From contig JAXHVB010000127.1 of assembly GCA_034189125.1 (NCBI GenBank), forward strand, positions 1-49,320: a DNA stretch of 49,320 bases, in the 5' to 3' direction. The translations under genes and the position numbers were made by a program. How positions within the stretch are numbered: position 1 is the stretch's first letter; the number at the start of each line of letters is the position of its first letter. Shown here piece by piece: positions 43,426 to 49,320 of this stretch. The notes beneath the pieces were generated by a model, which had not been told where the DNA came from, searched no databases, and saw only the letters and a program-made list of their open reading frames with translations. Source of the DNA: UBA5862 sp002408105 (GTDB lineage Bacteria; Pseudomonadota; Gammaproteobacteria; Pseudomonadales; UBA5862).

Positions 43426-43760
43426 TGGTGTTCCAGACGTGGGTGCTGTTCTGGTTTGGTCGTGCTGCGGAACCCACTTCGCGCCAGCACGACGATGTCC
43501 AGCCCATGCAACTCCCCTCGATGCACTCGAAAGGTTTCTCGCACCATGCGTTTGAACCGGTTTCGATCAACTGCGCGGGGAAGTTGGCGACGGGCTGCGA
43601 TCAACCCAAGGCGAGCGGGTTGCTGGCCATTGAGTCTACCCAGCATGAGCGCATTCTTGGTGCCCACTCGAACCGCCGTGGCGTCGAACACCGCCCGATA
43701 GTGGGCAGGGGTCAACAGACGGCAGGACACTGGGAAATCGAAGCCCGTGGCAGAACCCAA
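43383..43760 (-). CDS. rnpA: Ribonuclease P protein component RnpA
   Basis: Protein subunit of RNase P, which removes 5' leaders from pre-tRNAs. The 125-residue basic protein has LLTPAHYRAVFDATAVRVGTKNALMLG and the RNR signature ARRQLPRAVDRNRFKRMVRETFRVHRGEL. It lies 36 nt after rpmH. The N-terminus MGSATGFDFPVSCRL suits the family (GFDFPxxxRL). Confidence 0.96.
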   Translation of the reverse strand: MGSATGFDFPVSCRLLTPAHYRAVFDATAVRVGTKNALMLGRLNGQQPARLGLIAARRQLPRAVDRNRFKRMVRETFRVHRGELHGLDIVVLARSGFRSTTKPEQHPRLEHQWQRLIAEHRSLSD

Positions 43761-43796
43761 AACGCAGCGGGGTGGCGCGCCGTTGATCGGTGTAGG

Positions 43797-43931
43797 TCAG
43801 GCCGAAAGGCGCTTTCGACCCTTGGCCCGGCGTCGTTGAATGACTTTGCGGCCGTTGGCGGTCGCCATTCTGGCACGAAAACCGTGGTTGCGTTTGCGTT
43901 TCAGCACGCTGGGCTGGAAAGTGCGCTTCAT
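43797..43931 (-). CDS. rpmH: 50S ribosomal protein L34
   Basis: A complete 44-residue L34: MKRTFQPSVLKRKRNHGFRA is the N-terminus and the protein continues RMATANGRKVIQRRRAKGRKRLSA in two parts that match the family exactly. It is below the length of usual automatic cutoffs. First gene of rpmH-rnpA-yidD-yidC-mnmE, with a promoter about 140 nt upstream. Confidence 0.98.
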   Translation of the reverse strand: MKRTFQPSVLKRKRNHGFRARMATANGRKVIQRRRAKGRKRLSA

Positions 43932-44430
43932 GTTCCAAAGTCCAGAAAGGCCAATGCCCAATCGTACAACGGTGTCGTGGCGAGGGCCTGGGCTCCAACA
44001 AAGAGGGGGCGGAGCAGAGCGGCACCTGCAACGAGTGGTAAGGGGGCGCTGGCAGACAAAAGGGCGGCAATTGTAAGTAAAGAAGCCGGTTTAGGCAACG
44101 CGTGCACCCGTTTGGGTTCCCCAACGGGCCACGTCCGAGCGGTTCGCAGGTTGGTGCGATCTAGCGTTGTTTGCGGGGAAAGCGGCCCGGCCGAATGACT
44201 CCCTGTTTACTCAGAGGATATCTACAACTTATCCACAAGTTAGAAAATCAGGGCGAAAATTTTTTCCCCAGGTTTGTTGTTAGTGTCTATTTAAATGTAA
44301 CATAAGATATTGATTTTTATAGATTAAATATCGATAAGGTCCATCCTTGATGTGGTGGCAACCTGGTGCGTCAGTGGGTAGAATGCGAATCGGTCGTTCC
44401 ACCCATGCCAGCAAAAACGGTTTATCCACA
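43932..44430. other. Candidate chromosomal origin (oriC) between rpmH and dnaA
   Basis: A 499-nt gap holding two perfect DnaA boxes TTATCCACA at 44229-44237 and 44422-44430, a weaker one TTTTCCCCA (7 of 9) near 44272, and an AT-rich stretch 44281-44340 with only 12 G or C in 60 bases (80% A+T), a likely unwinding element. Strand bias of genes flips here. The rpmH promoter lies at 44070-44098. Position between rpmH and dnaA agrees with Pseudomonas oriC. Confidence 0.8.
44070..44098 (-). promoter_or_regulatory. Promoter of rpmH-rnpA
   Basis: On the minus strand TTGCCT (44098-44093) and TACAAT (44075-44070) are separated by 17 nt, about 140 nt before the rpmH start. Confidence 0.6.
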
Positions 44431-45924
44431 GTGTATAGAGAGTTGCATTCTGCGAATAAGAACAACAATGAGCAGTCGCAGGCGCTGCCCCTCGGGGTCG
44501 CCTGGTTGAGGTGCGCTGACCAGCTGAAGCAAGAATTGCCGAACGAGTTGTATGGGACCTGGATCCAGCCCTTGCAGGTGGAGGAGTGCGACCGCCAAGG
44601 TCGACCCCACTTGCGTCTTCTGGCACCCAACCGCTTTGTGCTCGATTGGGTCAGTGACAAATACCTGGCGCGGATCGAAGAGTTGGTGCGGCACCATTGT
44701 CAGATCGCAGGGCTCGGAGTCTGTCTCGAAATCGGCAGTTCGACCCCGCGGGAGCGCGACGAGACCCCTGTGTCTGGAGGCGTTGCGGATGTGGCACCTG
44801 GTTCGCAGCCCAAAACTGCTCCAGCTGTACGAGCCGCGCCTGCTGCGCCGACACAGCGCATCAACGGGGGGGCACATCCCGCAATCGAAGGCGGCGTGCG
44901 CCATGAAAGCTATATCAACCCGGAGTTTCGGTTCGATAATTTCATTGAAGGCACGTCGAACCAAATGGCCCGGGCGGCTGCGCTGCAGGTTGCAGAAAAC
45001 CCGGGTGGAGGCTACAACCCGCTGTTTCTTTATGGTGGAGTTGGGCTTGGTAAGACCCACCTGATGCATGCTGTGGGCAATGCGCTGCAGATGCACAACC
45101 CCAGTATCAAGGTGGCCTATCTGCATTCAGAGCGCTTTGTCGCCGACATGGTTAAGGCACTGCAGCTGAACGCGATCAACGACTTCAAGCGTTACTACCG
45201 TTCGGTCGATGCTCTGCTGATTGACGACATACAGTTTTTCGCCCGCAAGGAACGCTCGCAAGAGGAGTTCTTTCACACCTTCAACGCGTTGCTGGAAGGG
45301 CGCCAGCAGATGATTCTCACCTGTGACCGCTTTCCAAGGGAGATTCAAGGGCTTGAAGAGCGTTTGAAATCAAGGTTTGGCTGGGGTTTGACGGTGAGCA
45401 TCGAGCCTCCAGAGTTGGAAACGCGCGTTGCGATACTGATGCGCAAGGCCGAGGAGGCGCAGGTGAATCTGCCCGAGGACGCAGCGTTTTTCATTGGCCA
45501 GCGGGTGCAGTCGAACGTGCGCGAGCTAGAAGGGTCCCTCAAGCGGGTGATTGCGTGCTCAGAGTTCATGCGCAAACCCATCACGGTTGAACTCGTCCGC
45601 GATGCGCTGAAGGACCTGTTGGCGCTGCAGGAGCGCCGGGTTTCCATCGAGAACATTCAACGGGTGGTGGCCGAGTACTACGCAGTGAAGAAATCCGACA
45701 TGGTGTCCAAGCGCCGGTCGCGGTCTGTGGCGCGTCCCCGGCAGGTTGCCATGGCCCTTGCCAAGGAGCTGACAACCCGGAGTCTTCCTGAGATTGGTCA
45801 GGCTTTTGGTGGGCGGGACCACACCACAGTGTTGCATGGCTGCAGAAAGGTCGCAGAACTCATGAAGACCGACGCGGAGATTGCCGAGGACTACCGAAAG
45901 CTGCTGCGGTTGTTGACTGTGTGA
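44431..45924 (+). CDS. dnaA: Chromosomal replication initiator DnaA
   Basis: DnaA binds origin DnaA boxes and opens the duplex. Domain I is recognised as WLRCADQLKQELPNELYGTWIQPLQVEE; a variable Ala/Pro linker follows; then the AAA+ domain with YINPEFRFDNFIEGTSNQMA, Walker A GGVGLGKTHLMHAVGN, Walker B LLIDDIQFFARKERSQEEFFHTFN, sensor 2 and the C-terminal DNA-binding domain ending in the signature LPEIGQAFGGRDHTTVLHGCRKV. The start is not certain. The frame is open back to 44347 with ATG at 44350 and 44383, but those would make a DnaA box coding; GTG 44431 directly after that box gives 497 residues, TTG 44443 gives 493. None has a strong Shine-Dalgarno. Confidence 0.95.
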   Translation: MYRELHSANKNNNEQSQALPLGVAWLRCADQLKQELPNELYGTWIQPLQVEECDRQGRPHLRLLAPNRFVLDWVSDKYLARIEELVRHHCQIAGLGVCLEIGSSTPRERDETPVSGGVADVAPGSQPKTAPAVRAAPAAPTQRINGGAHPAIEGGVRHESYINPEFRFDNFIEGTSNQMARAAALQVAENPGGGYNPLFLYGGVGLGKTHLMHAVGNALQMHNPSIKVAYLHSERFVADMVKALQLNAINDFKRYYRSVDALLIDDIQFFARKERSQEEFFHTFNALLEGRQQMILTCDRFPREIQGLEERLKSRFGWGLTVSIEPPELETRVAILMRKAEEAQVNLPEDAAFFIGQRVQSNVRELEGSLKRVIACSEFMRKPITVELVRDALKDLLALQERRVSIENIQRVVAEYYAVKKSDMVSKRRSRSVARPRQVAMALAKELTTRSLPEIGQAFGGRDHTTVLHGCRKVAELMKTDAEIAEDYRKLLRLLTV

Positions 45925-46138
45925 CGTGTCAGCAAAGGCCTTTTAAAGGAGTGTTGCAGGAACTGTGCACAGCGTGCGGCGCGTCCGCCCGACGGCTCAC
46001 CCGGTGCTGGTCGTCGTGGTGCCACCTTGTGTTTATTGGGTTGCCCGATGCGTATACTCCTGATGCATGGTGCGCCTTTCCCTACCTTAAAACCGCCTCA
46101 CAATACACCTGCTTGGTGGCGTATAAAAAGGACCTTGC

Positions 46139-47251
46139 ATGAAACTCGAAATTGCCCGTGAAGCCCTTCTACCCGCTTTGCAACAGGTGGCAGGTGTGGT
46201 TGAACGTCGACAAACTCTGCCGATTCTGGCCAACGTGCTGCTGGACCTGAAAGGCGATCAGTTGGCGCTGACCGGCACAGATCTGGAAGTCGAGCTCATC
46301 GGCTTCGCCGTTGCAGAGAAGGGTATCGGGGATGGTCGGGTCACGGTACCAGCACGCAAGATGCTTGAAATCTGCAAGGCCTTTGATGACGGCTCGCTGT
46401 TGGCCATCGAATCCCAGGGCGAGCACTTGTTGCTCCGTTCGGGCCGCAGCCGCTATCGGCTCGCCACCCTGCCAGCGGATGACTTTCCCAATGTTGAGTC
46501 CACCGTTGGACTGGTGCAATTCGAAATGGAAGCGCCGAGGCTGCGGAGATTGATCGACCAGACCGGTTTCGCGATGGCGCAGCAGGATGTTCGATTTTAC
46601 CTCAACGGGATGCTGTTCGAAACGGGCGAGGGCCGGTTGCGTACGGTGGCGACCGACGGCCACCGCTTGGCGATGTGTACCCTCCCGGTGGAGAGTTTGT
46701 CCAGTTCTCGGGGTGAGCAGGTGATCGTGCCCCGCAAAGGCACCCTGGAGATCGCTCGGCTGTTGAAAGACGAGGACACAGTGCAGGTGACCCTCGGTCA
46801 GCACCACATTCGGGTCGAAGGCGCGAATTTTGTGGTGACCTCCAAGTTGATTGATGGAAAGTTTCCCGATTACGAGAAGGTCATCCCTCGCCAAGGCGTT
46901 GCCGATGAGCGCGAGCTGGTGGGAGATCGTCGGCAGTTGCGCGAAGCCTTCGCCCGCACAGCCATTCTTTCGAACGAGAAATACCGCGGCGTTCGTCTGT
47001 CGATCCGCGAAGATGAGCTCACGGTCCAGGCCAGCAATCCAGAGCAGGAAGAGGCCATTGAGCCTGTGCCTGTTGCCTACCAAGGCGAAGCGCTGGAAAT
47101 CGGCTTCAATGTCAGTTATCTGATTGATGTCATGTCCGCAGTCACTGCAGATCAGGTTCAATTCAGGTTTTCGAGCGCCGAGAGCAGTGTGCTGATCCAG
47201 CCGTTCGAGGAAGCTGACTGCCAGTATGTCGTGATGCCGATGAAACTCTAG
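46139..47251 (+). CDS. dnaN: DNA polymerase III beta sliding clamp
   Basis: Ring-shaped clamp that holds DNA polymerase III and other factors on DNA. The 370-residue product begins MKLEIAREALLPALQQVAGVVERRQTLPILANVLL, contains FYLNGMLFETGEGRLRTVATDGHRLA and ends YVVMPMKL, the standard C-terminus. AAAAGGA precedes the ATG. The 214-nt gap after dnaA holds no gene; TATACT at 46053-46058 may be a -10 element, without a convincing -35. Confidence 0.98.
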   Translation: MKLEIAREALLPALQQVAGVVERRQTLPILANVLLDLKGDQLALTGTDLEVELIGFAVAEKGIGDGRVTVPARKMLEICKAFDDGSLLAIESQGEHLLLRSGRSRYRLATLPADDFPNVESTVGLVQFEMEAPRLRRLIDQTGFAMAQQDVRFYLNGMLFETGEGRLRTVATDGHRLAMCTLPVESLSSSRGEQVIVPRKGTLEIARLLKDEDTVQVTLGQHHIRVEGANFVVTSKLIDGKFPDYEKVIPRQGVADERELVGDRRQLREAFARTAILSNEKYRGVRLSIREDELTVQASNPEQEEAIEPVPVAYQGEALEIGFNVSYLIDVMSAVTADQVQFRFSSAESSVLIQPFEEADCQYVVMPMKL

Positions 47252-47514
47252 TGGGCGGGTGTAGAGACTTGGTGGAGATCGGGATCGGGTTAGGGTGAAT
47301 GTGACGTCTTCTCGCTTTGCGTGAGTTTGCGCCTTGCACAGCCCTCCCCCCCCCGCCGCCATTGCGCCCTGCGTTGCCTCCCCAATGAAGCTGTTGCCTG
47401 GTTTGCACGCTCCTATCCACCGTCCCTTCCTCCGCAGCGGACGTCCCCAGACCACCCAGATGCGCCAGTGCTTCGCCGCGCCTGCGGTGGAGTGTTCCGC
47501 GAGTCCACGTTGCC

Positions 47515-48690
47515 ATGAACCAAGGCGTTGACCAGCCTACCCTGGAAACCACTCCACCTCGGGCACGCACTTGGGTTGAAGGCTTGCGGGTGCAGGGTCT
47601 TCGAAACCTGGGCCGACAGGAGATTGACTTCGGTCCGGGGGTCAACCTTGTTTTTGGTGCCAATGGCGCGGGTAAGAGTTCCCTGCTTGAGGCGCTGCAC
47701 CTTTTGGCGACCGGCCGCAGTTTTCGGCTGGGTACCCAGCGGACGGACCGCGCGATTCAGCAAGGGGCCGACTACCTGGCTGTGCATGGGCGGTTACTCC
47801 GCAGTGGGCCTGGATTCAGTCAGTCGGTGCGCCTGGGGCTGGTGTGCTACGCACATCCCAGGCGACTGCAGGCCGCCCTCAATGGTCGGCCGGTTCGCGC
47901 CGCGTCCGAGTTGGCCTCGGCCTTTCCGCTGAGCCTGTTCAACTCCGACAGTTTCCAGCTCCTGGAAAGTGGCCCGCAGGCGCGTCGGCGGTTTCTGGAT
48001 CGCGGATTGTTTCACGTGAAACCTGGCTTTCTGGATGCCTGGCAGGGGTACCGCAGGGCGCTGAACCAACGAAACGAATTGCTGCGGCGTGGTAAAATGA
48101 GCGGTCTTAGCGCCTGGGACGAGCAGCTCGTCCGACTTGGCACAGCGCTCGATCGGGATCGCCGTTGGTGGGTGGATCGAATGACGCCGGCGGTGTCGGC
48201 GTTCGCCAGCCAGTTCATCGACTTGGACCGCCTGGACCTCCGCTACCAGTCGGGTTGGCCGGAAACCAGCGGGCTGGGCGAGGCCCTGCGTGGCGGGCTC
48301 GACGCGGATGAACAGCGGGGATTCACCCTCCGCGGGCCGCATCGAGCCGAACTTCGCATCCTGGTTGGGGGACGGAATGCCCTGGAGGTGTTGTCTCGGG
48401 GACAACAGAAGCTGCTGGTGGCGGCGCTCCAGCTGGCGAGGCAGCGATTGATGCAAGAATCGACCGGAAATGGAGGGGTGCTGTTGTTGGACGACGTTGC
48501 TGCGGAAATTGACCCTCGCCACAGAGAGCGCTTGGCTGGGGCACTCGCGGGTTTGGTCCATACGCAAGTGATCGCCACCGCCATTGATCCCCAAGCGCTG
48601 GATCCGGCGTGGTTCGAAAAGGCCGGCTCCCCGGACCTCAACTGCCTTCATCTTGAACGGGGCGACGTTCGTAGCGGCGCTGCGGGTTGA
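47515..48690 (+). CDS. recF: DNA replication and repair protein RecF
   Basis: RecF is an SMC-like ATPase that loads RecA at gaps together with RecO and RecR. The 391-residue product contains LRVQGLRNLGRQEIDFGPGVNLVFGANGAGKSSLLEALHLLATGRSFR with Walker A GANGAGKSS, the signature LSRGQQKLLVAALQLARQRL and Walker B GGVLLLDDVAAEID. Residues before the first beta strand (MNQGVDQPTLETTPPRARTW) are extra compared with E. coli RecF, so a later start is possible, although none is obvious. A parS-like sequence lies inside the gene at 48008-48023. The 263-nt gap before it has no recognisable gene. Confidence 0.95.
   Translation: MNQGVDQPTLETTPPRARTWVEGLRVQGLRNLGRQEIDFGPGVNLVFGANGAGKSSLLEALHLLATGRSFRLGTQRTDRAIQQGADYLAVHGRLLRSGPGFSQSVRLGLVCYAHPRRLQAALNGRPVRAASELASAFPLSLFNSDSFQLLESGPQARRRFLDRGLFHVKPGFLDAWQGYRRALNQRNELLRRGKMSGLSAWDEQLVRLGTALDRDRRWWVDRMTPAVSAFASQFIDLDRLDLRYQSGWPETSGLGEALRGGLDADEQRGFTLRGPHRAELRILVGGRNALEVLSRGQQKLLVAALQLARQRLMQESTGNGGVLLLDDVAAEIDPRHRERLAGALAGLVHTQVIATAIDPQALDPAWFEKAGSPDLNCLHLERGDVRSGAAG
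48008..48023. other. parS site within recF
   Basis: TGTTTCACGTGAAACC matches the bacterial parS consensus TGTTTCACGTGAAACA at 15 of 16 positions. It is coding sequence of recF (residues about 165-170, LFHVKP). parA and parB are encoded about 11 kb away. Confidence 0.9.
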
Positions 48691-48696
48691 CCCCGA

Positions 48697-48712
48697 TGTT
48701 TCACGTGAAACT
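48697..48712. other. parS site between recF and gyrB
   Basis: TGTTTCACGTGAAACT, 15 of 16 to the consensus, starts 7 nt after the recF stop codon and lies 69 nt before the gyrB start. It is 689 nt from the first site. Confidence 0.9.
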
Positions 48713-48780
48713 TTCTTTGCAGCGCCCCGCGCCCAACCACTGCGCGAAACCCTTTGCTTCCATCCCAACGAGATCTCCGC

Positions 48781-49320
48781 ATGTCCCAGACCTATGATTC
48801 ATCCAGCATCAAAGTCCTGAAAGGGCTGGACGCGGTTCGCAAGCGCCCGGGCATGTACATCGGCGATACCGATGACGGCACCGGGTTGCACCACATGGTG
48901 TTCGAGCTGGTCGACAATTCGATCGATGAAGCATTGGCTGGGTACTGTACCGACATTCAGGTGACCATTCATGTGGATGAATCGATCACGGTGGCGGACA
49001 ATGGCCGGGGGATGCCCGTGGATCTGCACGAAGACGAAGGGGTGTCGGCCGCAGAAGTGATCATGACCATGCTCCATGCGGGGGGGAAATTCGACGACAA
49101 CACCTACAAGGTATCCGGCGGGCTGCACGGCGTCGGGGTTTCGGTGGTCAATGCGCTTTCCTCCGACTTGCGCCTTCGAATCCGGCGGGGGGGCAAGGTC
49201 TGGGAACAAAATTACCGGCATGGTGTCCCCAGCGCTCCACTGCAGGCAGTTGGAGACACCGACCGATCCGGTACGGAGTGCCACTTTGTTCCCTCTCCAG
49301 ACACTTTTAATAACATCCAG
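48781..49320 (+). CDS. gyrB: DNA gyrase subunit B, N-terminal part (runs off window)
   Basis: GyrB is the ATPase subunit of DNA gyrase. The first 180 residues are present, to the window end. They begin MSQTYDSSSIKVLKGLDAVRKRPGMYIGDTDDGTGLHHMVFE and contain the GHKL ATP-binding motifs ELVDNSIDEALAGYC, VADNGRGMPVD and the glycine loop GGLHGVGVSVVNALS. No frameshift is seen in this part. Confidence 0.98.
   Translation, partial: MSQTYDSSSIKVLKGLDAVRKRPGMYIGDTDDGTGLHHMVFELVDNSIDEALAGYCTDIQVTIHVDESITVADNGRGMPVDLHEDEGVSAAEVIMTMLHAGGKFDDNTYKVSGGLHGVGVSVVNALSSDLRLRIRRGGKVWEQNYRHGVPSAPLQAVGDTDRSGTECHFVPSPDTFNNIQ

Noticed and set aside
44350..44430. Additional N-terminal coding part of dnaA from ATG 44350
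   Set aside because: It would encode residues unlike DnaA domain I and would include a perfect DnaA box; kept only as an alternative start.
46053..46058. dnaN promoter at TATACT
   Set aside because: No -35 hexamer at 16-18 nt resembles the consensus, so it is mentioned only under dnaN.

Overview
The window is a chromosome segment from a GC-rich Gammaproteobacterium and spans the replication origin. The evidence is the classical order rpmH-dnaA-dnaN-recF-gyrB to the right and rnpA-yidD-yidC-mnmE-mnmG-rsmG-parA-parB-atpIBEFHAGDC-glmU-glmS to the left, plus a ftsX-ftsE-ftsY / M16-M16-rsmD-coaD-ferredoxin-mutM block of the kind found in Pseudomonas and relatives. I cannot name the genus. Coding strand flips at about 44 kb: nearly everything left of the rpmH-dnaA gap is on the minus strand and everything right of it on the plus strand, as expected for genes co-oriented with replication leaving oriC.

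Region by region. 1-7.4 kb: cell division and SRP receptor genes (ftsX partial, ftsE, ftsY, minus), a divergent pair of M16 peptidase-like genes with rsmD, coaD and a 2[4Fe-4S] ferredoxin (plus), then a small membrane protein and mutM (minus). 7.4-9.5 kb: a lone hydantoinase A/oxoprolinase-family gene. 9.5-19.4 kb: a minus-strand TonB2-type energised uptake locus: DUF3450-like coiled-coil protein, TtpC-like fused coiled-coil/ExbB protein, ExbB, ExbD, TonB, a TPR protein, a carboxypeptidase-regulatory-domain TonB-dependent receptor and a beta-helix-like lipoprotein. Three Pho-box-like elements, each 10 nt upstream of a -10-like hexamer, precede the first gene, the receptor and the lipoprotein, so the locus is predicted to be switched on by PhoB under phosphate starvation. 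19.4-25 kb: a small acidic protein, a SERCA-like P-type ATPase, a fatty acid desaturase, a hotdog thioesterase and a degenerate Y1/RAYT transposase-like protein that has lost its catalytic residues but keeps a C-terminal helix-turn-helix. 25-35.4 kb: glmS, glmU and the complete nine-gene F1Fo ATP synthase operon with a clear promoter and terminator. 35.4-39.7 kb: mnmG-rsmG-parA-parB, joined by short overlaps or close spacing. 39.7-49.3 kb: mnmE, yidC, yidD, rnpA, rpmH, the oriC candidate, dnaA, dnaN, recF and the start of gyrB.

The core genes are conventional. The parts that deserve attention are the Pho-box-linked TonB2 uptake system, the catalytically dead transposase relative, two parS sites in and beside recF, and a second 72% AT island between mnmG and mnmE in addition to the 80% AT island beside dnaA. 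I found no tRNA, rRNA, CRISPR array, prophage or intact insertion sequence.
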